The notes under the pieces were generated by a model that saw only the letters and a list, made by a program, of their open reading frames with translations, was not told the DNA's origin and ran no database searches. From the NCBI GenBank assembly GCA_025352625.1, contig JANXSR010000177.1, positions 1-49,588 on the forward strand: a stretch of 49,588 bases of DNA, written 5' to 3'. The DNA is from Ferruginibacter sp. (lineage in GTDB: Bacteria > Bacteroidota > Bacteroidia > Chitinophagales > Chitinophagaceae). Shown here piece by piece: positions 42,588 to 49,588 of this stretch; position 1 is the first letter of the stretch, and the number at the start of each line of letters is the position of its first letter. The position numbers and the translations under genes were made by a program.

Positions 42588-44717
42588 TTATAATTTCCTT
42601 ACCCTGATATTTCTAAACCTTACCACATCGCCATGTCCAAGAAAACCAATGTGACCGGTTTTTCTTTTCAAACCTGGATGATCCTTATGATCCATGGTAC
42701 CATTTTTTGCAGGTTCTTTTATATCTCCTTCCATAATTACCGTTCCATTCAATGTTACTTTTATTTTTGTTCCCTTTACTACCACTTCCTCTTTATTCCA
42801 GTTGCCCGTTGGCAAAAGGTATCCTCTTTTTGCAGGAATTACACCATACACAGACCCATGGTATTGATAAGGATGAAGGTCTTTGTACTTTTCTGCTTCA
42901 TTATCGAGTATTTGCAATTCCATACCAACATAGGCTGCATCACCTTCAAGTGGCGCCCTGATACCGAGGCCATTGTTGGCGCCAGGTGTAAGCTGAAATT
43001 CAAACCGATATTCAAAATCAGCATACTCATTTTTTGTGTACAGGTTCCCTGCACCATTGCCTTCCGGATGAACAACAATGTTACCTTCCTCCAAACGATA
43101 GCCGGATGTATCACCGGTCCAATTATCCATATTACGGCCATCGAAAAGCATGCTAAAACCTTGCTTTTTCTCCGCATCACTTAAAGTGGCAACTGCAGTT
43201 CCGGATAAATCTTTCAGGTAAATATTTCTGTAGGCCACATAAGTTCCATGTGCCTGTAATTCAATTTGCTCTTTCGGGAAAATAGGTTGCGTTTTATCCC
43301 AATAATTTTCAAGAATGGTATTGTCTGTTACCAACACACCATTTAGATATACAGTAACTTTTTCTCCTTTCATGATGATATGAAACGTATTCCAGTCACC
43401 AATTTTGTTATCTGCTACCACTAATGGTTTGCTTTGATTTTTCTGATTGTTGTACAAGCCCCCGGAACCAACCTGTGCTCCTACATCTCTCCTGCTGGTA
43501 TCCCAAATCTGCACCTGTGGCGTGCCTCTCAGGTATATTCCTGCATCACCCTGTGCGGTAATTTTCCAGTCAACATACATATCAAAATCTCCGTATTGTG
43601 TAGCCGTAGCAAGGTTTTCGCCATGGCCTGTAAAGATCAGTAAGCCATCTTTAACAATCCAATCACCTTTTGTTTTTTCGTTGGCTATTGTTTGTTGGTT
43701 TTCCAATTCGTCTGCAGTCATTTTAGCCCGTGTAACCGGATTACCCACCAATGCTTTCCATCCTGTAAGATCTTTGCCATTGAAGAGCGAAACGAATCCA
43801 TTATCGTAAGGCATTAACGCAATATGAGCACTAAGATTTTTTACGAGGAATGCACTGTCTTCGCCTTTGATTAGCGGCAATGCTTTCTCCAGCGCTTCTC
43901 TAACCGCCCTCCCCCTGATAGTTTTATCGGCCAATGCTAAACGGGCAATGATTGAAGCTGCGTCTTCACCTGCAGCAGGATCATTCAATGAATGACTCAC
44001 AAACATCAATGAATTAAAACCAGGAATATGAGCAGCTTCCGCAAGAATACGCTTCTGCTGCCAGGGGTTTGTAGCAGCGTCCATTTGGTTTTGCAACGAC
44101 AGCAACTGCTGTACATCATTCTGAATTATTTTTTTTGCTGGTTGTGCTGTTTTTATTTCGGGTAACACGCTGTTCACATTATCCAATGCTGCCTGTATAT
44201 GTTTACGGGCCGGGTCTTTTGCTTTTACCAATGCTTTATTCAAGGCTTCAATTGATGCAGGAGAATGAATGTATGCCAGCGCTCTTGCTGCATTGCCGGC
44301 ATAAATGTTATCCGTAAGTAAAGTGGCAAGTGGTTTTACCGCCACATCCTCTCCCAGCAAAGCAAGGTCAAGGATGATGGCATAACGGCCGTTAAAAGAT
44401 TTTACATATCCCAAGCCGGAAGACAAAAATGTTGCAGCCTGTTTTTTCTTTTCTGCATCATTTGCAATATGGTGCACATAAGCATTGAGTGCATAAGTAG
44501 CTTTTAAAAACTGCGTGGAATCATTTCCATCAAATATGGAAAGAAAGCTTTTCCAACTTGCCTTGTCCCATGATTGCATGGCAGTAAGTGCAGCATCAGC
44601 TTCATTGATATGTTGATAAGGAAAAGTAGCGATCGTAGTTTTTACTGCGTCTGTTTGTGCTGAAACCTGCACCAAAGAAAAGACTAGTAAAAGCAATATG
44701 AAATATATTTTTTTCAT
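42588..44717 (-). CDS. exported HEAT-repeat protein with two DUF1080 (3-keto-glycoside hydrolase) domains
   Basis: This 709-residue protein has a signal peptide (SLVQVSAQ). A helical HEAT-like region spans about residues 25-300, with LLGEDVAVKPLATLL and NAARALAYIHSPASIEALNKAL. The first DUF1080 domain begins near residue 307 (FVSLFNGKDLTGWKAL). The second begins near residue 520 (FSMLFDGRNMDNWTGD). Each is a concanavalin-like jelly-roll with the typical GDWIVKDGLL or GYRLEEGNIVV and AHGTYVAYRNIYLKDL or GHGDVVRFRNIRVRKL ends. Pfam now names DUF1080 a 3-keto-disaccharide hydrolase, acting on glycosides already oxidised at C3. Two catalytic domains in one chain is notable. An exported Gfo/Idh oxidoreductase gene lies 80 bases upstream. 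Confidence 0.9.
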   Translation of the reverse strand: MKKIYFILLLLVFSLVQVSAQTDAVKTTIATFPYQHINEADAALTAMQSWDKASWKSFLSIFDGNDSTQFLKATYALNAYVHHIANDAEKKKQAATFLSSGLGYVKSFNGRYAIILDLALLGEDVAVKPLATLLTDNIYAGNAARALAYIHSPASIEALNKALVKAKDPARKHIQAALDNVNSVLPEIKTAQPAKKIIQNDVQQLLSLQNQMDAATNPWQQKRILAEAAHIPGFNSLMFVSHSLNDPAAGEDAASIIARLALADKTIRGRAVREALEKALPLIKGEDSAFLVKNLSAHIALMPYDNGFVSLFNGKDLTGWKALVGNPVTRAKMTADELENQQTIANEKTKGDWIVKDGLLIFTGHGENLATATQYGDFDMYVDWKITAQGDAGIYLRGTPQVQIWDTSRRDVGAQVGSGGLYNNQKNQSKPLVVADNKIGDWNTFHIIMKGEKVTVYLNGVLVTDNTILENYWDKTQPIFPKEQIELQAHGTYVAYRNIYLKDLSGTAVATLSDAEKKQGFSMLFDGRNMDNWTGDTSGYRLEEGNIVVHPEGNGAGNLYTKNEYADFEYRFEFQLTPGANNGLGIRAPLEGDAAYVGMELQILDNEAEKYKDLHPYQYHGSVYGVIPAKRGYLLPTGNWNKEEVVVKGTKIKVTLNGTVIMEGDIKEPAKNGTMDHKDHPGLKRKTGHIGFLGHGDVVRFRNIRVRKL

Positions 44718-44797
44718 GAGTTTATTTTTATGTTTGGTAAGATCCGCATCAGCGGAGCTTCCGGTTATTCGATTGCGATTGCGTTAAGTCTGGCAGC

Positions 44798-46072
44798 TTA
44801 CATATTCCATGGTGAACGCATGGGAGGATTGATCAACCTGTTCGCTTCCTCATCATTAATGAACAATTGTGTTACCGGATTAAAGCGAAGCGACCGTCCC
44901 AATTGCAGCGCCATTTTCCCCATATTGATAATGGTGCATGACCTGAAACCATTTGATTCGTTCAATGCAAATGGGGTGCGGTATTTTACCGAATCAAGAA
45001 AGTTACTAACCTGTGGTTCAGGATCAGGCATCATCGCTAATTTCTCTTTCAAATTTGGAATGTCGGATTTGAAGCCCGCAAACAATTTTCCATTAGGTCC
45101 CTCAATGTATGCCGCATTAGGATCGTTGGCTTCTCCATCTAAAATAATCTTACAACCATCTTCGTAGGTAAACGTCAATTTTCTAAAAGTACCGCATGCA
45201 TCAGGATGTTGCTGCTCTGCATCAACTTCCACCAATATTGGACTGGTTTCATCTTTGCCTAAAAAATATTGAATGGGATCAATATAATGCTGCCCCATAT
45301 CTCCCAAACCGCCGCCATCATAATCCCAATATCCCCTAAAAGTTTGGTGCACCCGGTGAGGGTTGTAAGGCTTGTAAGGTGAAGGTCCAAGCCAACGGTC
45401 ATAATCCAGCTCTGCCGGCACAGGCTGTTCTTCCAGCTTTGTTTTTCCTACCCAATAAAACTTCCAGTCGAACCCTGTTGTTTTACTAACCGTTACGGTA
45501 AGTGGCCAGCCCAGTAAACCTGATTCCACCAATTTTTTAATTGGCTTAACGGTGGTATTCATACCATAAAAATTATCAGTAAACCTAAACCAGGTATTAA
45601 GACGAAACATTCTTCCATATTGCTTTACCGCTTCTACTACCCGTTTGCCCTCTCCAATGGTTCGGGTCATCGGTTTTTCGCACCAAATATCTTTTCCTGC
45701 TTTGGCAGCTTCAATCGCCATGATGCCGTGCCAATGGGGTGGCGTGGCAATATGCACAATATCTACTTCGGGCAAAGCAATCAGTTCACGGTGATCATGA
45801 AAAGTTTTTACACCACCGCCAATTGTATTTGCTGCGTTCTGTAAATGCAGTTTATCTACATCACAAACGGCCACCACCCTTGTTCCTGCATAAGGTATGT
45901 GCCCCATGCCCATGCCACCAACACCAATGATGCCTTTAGTAAGTTGATCACTTGGTGGTATAAAACCTCTGCCGAGTACATGTCTTGGCACAATAGTAAA
46001 GCCAGCGATAATAGTTGCTGAAGTTTGCAGAAACTTACGCCTGCTTTTTTGTGATGATTTTATTTCTTCCAA
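44798..46072 (-). CDS. Tat-exported Gfo/Idh/MocA-family oxidoreductase
   Basis: This 424-residue protein starts with a TTG codon at 46072; no ATG precedes the signal. The twin-arginine motif SRRKFLQTS and the hydrophobic TIIAGFTIV segment predict Tat export with a bound dinucleotide. The nucleotide-binding motif is GVGGMGMGHIPYAG, followed by VCDVDKLHLQNA. The EKP motif lies in CEKPMTRT, and the C-terminal domain has GGGLGDMGQHYIDP with the catalytic-type His. Exported members of this family oxidise or isomerise sugars, in some cases at C3. Position beside DUF1080 genes supports a role in making 3-keto-glycosides. The signal-directed fold suggests that cofactor is carried out tightly bound, but this is inference. 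Confidence 0.92.
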   Translation of the reverse strand: MEEIKSSQKSRRKFLQTSATIIAGFTIVPRHVLGRGFIPPSDQLTKGIIGVGGMGMGHIPYAGTRVVAVCDVDKLHLQNAANTIGGGVKTFHDHRELIALPEVDIVHIATPPHWHGIMAIEAAKAGKDIWCEKPMTRTIGEGKRVVEAVKQYGRMFRLNTWFRFTDNFYGMNTTVKPIKKLVESGLLGWPLTVTVSKTTGFDWKFYWVGKTKLEEQPVPAELDYDRWLGPSPYKPYNPHRVHQTFRGYWDYDGGGLGDMGQHYIDPIQYFLGKDETSPILVEVDAEQQHPDACGTFRKLTFTYEDGCKIILDGEANDPNAAYIEGPNGKLFAGFKSDIPNLKEKLAMMPDPEPQVSNFLDSVKYRTPFALNESNGFRSCTIINMGKMALQLGRSLRFNPVTQLFINDEEANRLINPPMRSPWNM

Positions 46073-46563
46073 AATTTGTTCAAAATTAAAGATGAGGAAA
46101 TATTTTTTTTATTAGCCTTCGGGAGTAACAGATTATTATATTTTGCTTTAACAAGGTCAACGAAATTAATCAGTTAATAAACATACATTATATTCTGCAG
46201 TAAGTTTTTAAAGAGGCAGTATTTTTTTTACGGATATAAAAATAGCATTTACAGCATCATTGATTAATCTAAACTATGATTTATTTGATTGTTGTGATTA
46301 CTATGATTTTTTAAAACCGATTGGATTAACTGATGAAGGGTTCAGTAGTTCTATTTGATTTATATGGCGAGACGTTTAGAAACATCCAGTGGTTAATTCT
46401 CTTTAAAGAAATTACAGAAGAACTTTCGACTTTTATCCTTCAATTAAAATGTGCAATCCTATTATCTATTTACACTTTGTCAACACCCAAACATACAATT
46501 GATCGCCGCAATTTTTGTTTATCAAAAACTACAGTTTTACATGATACTTTAGTTGCAAGTATT
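46073..46563. other. 491-base gap with phased GATT repeats
   Basis: GATT occurs at 46262, 46278, 46287, 46296, 46305, 46319 and 46324, with a run of 9-base spacings. The rest is AT-rich without a recognised RNA, gene or terminator. An open frame of 83 codons on the plus strand (46333-46584) overlaps the MFS gene end, lacks family features, and is not accepted as a gene. Confidence 0.5.
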
Positions 46564-47847
46564 TTATTCATCTTTCATTGCTGATCTTGCCAACAGCAAT
46601 GCTGCTAAAGTAAAAACTGCTGCTATTGAAAGATAATATCCAACATAGGCAAGCCCATAACCGTTCGCAAGCCTTGTAGCAAGGTAGGGTGTTAGGGATG
46701 CACCCAATATACCTGCCAAAGTGAAACACAAAGATGCGCCTGTATATCGAACGGCAACAGGAAAAATTTCAGCCAATGCAGTGCCCAACGGACCATATGA
46801 TATGCCCATTAAAAACATACCAAAACTCAGGAACCCGATCAATATCGCTAAATGACCGGCAATAAATAGTTGAGAGAAAAATAAGCCGAAAATAAAAACA
46901 CAAACAGCTGCTATCAGTAGAATATTGCCACGGCCATGCTTATCGGCAAAAGCGGCAGATATCAAAATACCCACGGCAAAAAACAGCATAGAAATCATTT
47001 GAGCCACAAGGAAACTGGAATGCGAATAATTTAATTTAGATGTACCCCAGCTTAATGTAAACACCGTCATTAAATAAAATAATAAAAAAACGGTGATGGA
47101 AGCAAAGGTGCCCAATACAAGTACTTTCGCATGTTTACTCAGCACATCTTTAATAGGCAAATTAACCCGTTCATTTTTTTCAATAATTTTCAGAAAGTCC
47201 GGCGTCTCTACCAACTTTAAACGAACATATAAACCAACCCATACTAACAAAGCACTTGCAACAAACGGAATGCGCCAGCCCCAGTTAAAAAATTGTTCAT
47301 CACACATAACATTACCCAAAAGAAGAAACAAACTGGTAGAGAGTAAAAATCCAATAGGTGCTCCTAATTGTGGAAACATGCCATACCATGCCTTTTTACC
47401 CGGAGGCGCATTTTCTGTAGCGAGCAATACTGCCCCACCCCACTCGCCGCCAAGACCAAGGCCCTGTGCAAAACGCAATAAGGCCAATAATATGGGTGCA
47501 ACAATACCAATAGATTCGTAAGTTGGCAGCAGCCCAATAATTACTGTTGAGCAGCCCATGGTCATTAAGGCAGCCACCAGTGTTGCTTTGCGGCCAATAC
47601 GATCTCCAAAATGTCCGAACAATGCAGCGCCTACCGGCCTTGCAAAAAAAGCCAATGCAAAAGTGGCCAGCGATTGCAATGTTGCTGTGGTTGCATCAGC
47701 AGAAGGGAAAAACAATCTAGGAAAAACCAATACTGCTGCGGTGGCATAAATATAAAAATCAAAAAATTCAATTGTTGTGCCGGCAAGGCTGGCTATCAAC
47801 ACCCTGCTGGCAGAGTTGGGTGAGGCATTGTTTTTTTGCACGATCAT
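46564..47847 (-). CDS. MFS transporter of the metabolite:H+ symporter (MHS) group
   Basis: This 427-residue protein has about 12 membrane helices. It resembles the ProP/ShiA/KgtP-type symporters: TTIEFFDFYIYATAAVLVFP in helix 1, the loop GDRIGRKATLV, the GLGLGGEWGGAVLLATENAPP stretch, and the long central loop with KLVETPDFLKI. It likely imports a small organic acid, osmolyte or related metabolite with protons; sugars are less usual in this group. It lies between the Gfo/Idh gene and a DUF1080 gene on the same strand, with gaps of about 490 and 215 bases, so cotranscription is not assured. Confidence 0.92.
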   Translation of the reverse strand: MIVQKNNASPNSASRVLIASLAGTTIEFFDFYIYATAAVLVFPRLFFPSADATTATLQSLATFALAFFARPVGAALFGHFGDRIGRKATLVAALMTMGCSTVIIGLLPTYESIGIVAPILLALLRFAQGLGLGGEWGGAVLLATENAPPGKKAWYGMFPQLGAPIGFLLSTSLFLLLGNVMCDEQFFNWGWRIPFVASALLVWVGLYVRLKLVETPDFLKIIEKNERVNLPIKDVLSKHAKVLVLGTFASITVFLLFYLMTVFTLSWGTSKLNYSHSSFLVAQMISMLFFAVGILISAAFADKHGRGNILLIAAVCVFIFGLFFSQLFIAGHLAILIGFLSFGMFLMGISYGPLGTALAEIFPVAVRYTGASLCFTLAGILGASLTPYLATRLANGYGLAYVGYYLSIAAVFTLAALLLARSAMKDE

Positions 47848-48062
47848 ACAATTTTTATTATCCGGTGGTTTTAAGTATCAATTATTTTGCAATGGTATTT
47901 GTTTTAGAAATTGCAACCAAATATTAGGACTTGCTTTAGTGAGCCTGAATAATTAATAAGTCAGGTGAAATAAAATTTGCGGCAGTTTTTATTTGTATGA
48001 TAGAATAATCGTAAGGTTTACATAGCATAGTTGATAGAGAAATACTGTCTACTTAATCACGC

Positions 48063-48851
48063 TCAATATTCCATAATTTCAATCTTCCTGAAATCCATCG
48101 GATGGCTGTTTGATTGCAGTGATATATACCCATCTCTAACCATATCTTTTCCTGCATTAATAAATTTTTTACCTTCCAGGTGCGTACTGTCAAATCGGGG
48201 GTTTTCAAATTGCAATACCTGCTCTCCATTTATAAAGTGAGTGATCTTTCCATCCATTACCTCAATTTCTGCAGTAACCCATTGGTCGCCTGCAAAAGTT
48301 CTTTTTACTGTGGGTGAGGTGCAGTAACTGTTATTTCTTTTACCATCCATTTCAACATAAATACCAGACGCACATATTTCGCCTGTGGGGCGTTCTCCTG
48401 TTTCTTTTCCGCCAAGCAGGTTATACTCAAGGCACACTGGAAAGGGTTGATTTAAACCTACTGTAGCCGGAGGCTGGCAATGGTATTGAATACCGCCATC
48501 TCTAAAACCCCAGCTTGGTGCCCCTGGTGTTAGATTGCCAACAAACCTGTATTCAACTTTTAGCCGGTAGTTGGTAAATTTTTTGTCGTAATACAATGCT
48601 CCAAAACGACTGTTAAAACTATCGTATTCATTATAACGGGTGCTGAGTATATTATCTGCAACACGAAAAGTATTGCCAAAATTTTCTCCCAATGGATACC
48701 CTGCTATTTTAGGTTTCCATCCATCAAGGTCTTTTCCATTAAACAGGCTTACCCAATGTTTACCATGTTGCTGTTGATGATTATGATTATTGCTTTTGTA
48801 AGATTGCAGCAAAAAAGGAATAGCTAAAAAAAGGATGCGTACATATTTCAT
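48063..48851 (-). CDS. exported single-domain DUF1080 (3-keto-glycoside hydrolase) protein
   Basis: This 262-residue protein has a signal peptide (RILFLAIPFLLQS), then a short His/Gln-rich spacer (NNHNHQQQHGKHW), and one DUF1080 domain. Family signatures are WVSLFNGKDLDGWKPK, LTGAPSWGFRDGGIQYHC-like residues (NLTPGAPSWGFRDGGIQYH), and a closing GYISLQSNSHPMDFRKIEIMEY-type strand run (only partly quoted; key residues SNSHPMDFRKIEI). No lipobox Cys is seen, so it is probably periplasmic. It should cleave glycosides oxidised at C3. The domain is distinct from both domains of the 42588-44717 protein. A pair of overlapping hairpins lies just upstream. Confidence 0.9.
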   Translation of the reverse strand: MKYVRILFLAIPFLLQSYKSNNHNHQQQHGKHWVSLFNGKDLDGWKPKIAGYPLGENFGNTFRVADNILSTRYNEYDSFNSRFGALYYDKKFTNYRLKVEYRFVGNLTPGAPSWGFRDGGIQYHCQPPATVGLNQPFPVCLEYNLLGGKETGERPTGEICASGIYVEMDGKRNNSYCTSPTVKRTFAGDQWVTAEIEVMDGKITHFINGEQVLQFENPRFDSTHLEGKKFINAGKDMVRDGYISLQSNSHPMDFRKIEIMEY

Positions 48852-48879
48852 ATTGACATAGTAATTATAAACGTAAGAT

Positions 48880-48909
48880 AGTTAAAAGTGGCCAGTACTT
48901 TTAACTGGC
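48880..48909. promoter_or_regulatory. overlapping alternative hairpins upstream of the DUF1080 gene
   Basis: AGTTAAAAGT (48880-48889) pairs with ACTTTTAACT (48897-48906). A competing pair GCCAG (48891-48895) and CTGGC (48905-48909) shares bases with it. The site is 29 bases before the gene start at 48851 and after the ABC transporter gene, so it could be an operator, an attenuator or a weak terminator. Confidence 0.4.
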
Positions 48910-49044
48910 AAGTGTATAATGTTTTTATTAAGTTAATCAAAGGTTGCAGTAAAATAGCAGGTTGCTTTTTTAACTGACTGCTTTACTTAGGTGATCCTTA
49001 TTGCAGTATCTCCACCTCATTGAATCCGGCAAATCAATGTTCAT

Positions 49045-49588
49045 TTATTGGTACCCCTTTGCCTGCAACTTAAATAATTCAGCATAGCGCCCGTTCAATT
49101 GAAGCAGTGTTTCGTGGCTGCCTTCTTCTAACAGTTCGCCTTTTTCCAACACCAATATTCTATCCGCCATGCGTACTGTTGAAAAGCGATGCGAAATAAG
49201 TACCGCTGTTTTTCCTTTAGTTAAATCAGAGAAACGTTGAAACACTTCGTATTCTGCCCTTGCATCCAATGCCGCTGTAGGCTCATCTAAAATCAATAAT
49301 TGAGCCTCTTTCATGTAGGCCCTTGCCAATGCAAGCTTTTGCCATTCACCTCCCGAAAGTTCAACACCCTGGTTAAATCTTTTACCAAGTGACTGATCGT
49401 ATTTACCGGGTAACTTTTCTACTAAAAGGTCGGCAAGACTTTGTTTGGCAGCATGTATAATTAATGCACTGTTTTCTTTCTCTTCAATATTACCCACCGC
49501 TATATTTTGCGATACAGTCATTTGGTAACGAATATAATCCTGGAATATAACGCCAACCTGTTTGCGCAGTGCAGCCAAATTATATTCC
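49045..49588 (-). CDS. ABC transporter ATP-binding protein, C-terminal part (cut by the window edge)
   Basis: The reading frame is open to the last base, so only about 180 C-terminal residues are visible. It contains the Q-loop (VIFQDY), the ABC signature ELSGGEWQKLALARA, Walker B (LLILDEPTAALD), the H-loop (VLISHRFSTV) and a typical end EEGSHETLLQLNGRYAELFKLQ. The missing N-terminal part probably holds a transmembrane half, as in lipid or peptide exporters of the MsbA/type 1 exporter group, because this C-terminal pattern is usual for fused exporters. The substrate is unknown. An apparent internal TTG start near 49578 is not a true beginning. Confidence 0.92.
   Translation of the reverse strand, partial: EYNLAALRKQVGVIFQDYIRYQMTVSQNIAVGNIEEKENSALIIHAAKQSLADLLVEKLPGKYDQSLGKRFNQGVELSGGEWQKLALARAYMKEAQLLILDEPTAALDARAEYEVFQRFSDLTKGKTAVLISHRFSTVRMADRILVLEKGELLEEGSHETLLQLNGRYAELFKLQAKGYQ

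Noticed and set aside
46333..46584. 83-codon open frame on the plus strand
   Set aside because: It overlaps the end of the MFS transporter gene, has no family feature, signal or start signal, and its residue use looks random.

Overview
The window looks like chromosomal DNA from a Bacteroidota bacterium, most likely a member of the Chitinophagaceae. This is an inference, not a match to a named genome. The supporting signs are AT-rich DNA; Bacteroidota-type promoters (TTG, about 19-20 bases, then TAnnTTTG); an almost complete lack of Shine-Dalgarno sites; a type IX secretion C-terminal domain on a large metalloprotease; many lipoproteins and exported enzymes; a futalosine-pathway menaquinone gene (mqnE); and a bacillithiol-disulfide-reductase-like gene (ypdA). 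I see no rRNA, CRISPR array, integrase, transposase, phage gene or SusC/SusD pair.

Bases 1-16,000 are mostly housekeeping. They hold the 5' part of a tRNA-Ser on the minus strand, a small secreted NTF2-like protein, a MutS2-type ATPase without an Smr domain, a PPC/DUF296 protein with a small membrane protein, msrA, an orphan peptide-binding lipoprotein divergent from a secreted M1 aminopeptidase (sharing a 30-base gap with a perfect palindrome), a polysaccharide flippase, an NlpC/P60 peptidase, dnaE, thioredoxin and a nucleoside-type MFS transporter.

Bases 16,000-28,000 carry a secreted M43 metalloprotease with repeated adhesin-like modules, the mqnE-ypdA pair, a GNAT acetyltransferase, a START-domain protein, a lipoprotein subtilase with a repeated INPIQQ linker, and a membrane class III nucleotide cyclase with TolB-like and TPR regions. 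Bases 28,000-35,330 hold a long two-component sensor kinase with a beta-propeller sensor (probably a lipoprotein using a non-ATG start), two small unknown proteins, a diheme cytochrome c, a nested inverted-repeat element and a DinB-like protein.

Bases 35,400-48,851 form a carbohydrate-oxidation and degradation locus: a GH43 enzyme, a cytochrome c-PQQ sugar dehydrogenase fusion, a GH9-like enzyme, a D-aminoacylase-like lipoprotein with an altered metal site, a HEAT-DUF1080-DUF1080 protein, a Tat-exported Gfo/Idh/MocA oxidoreductase, an MFS transporter and a second DUF1080 protein. The pairing of an exported Gfo/Idh enzyme with DUF1080 (3-keto-glycoside hydrolase) proteins suggests that sugars are first oxidised at C3 and then cleaved outside the cytoplasm. 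The window ends inside an ABC transporter ATPase.

The best candidates for something new are the oxidative glycoside-cleavage module, the altered metal site of its D-aminoacylase-like member, the INPIQQ repeats at the pro-domain junction of the subtilase, the inverted-repeat element near 34.7 kb, and several palindromic operator candidates in divergent or leader regions. None of these could be tested here by database search.
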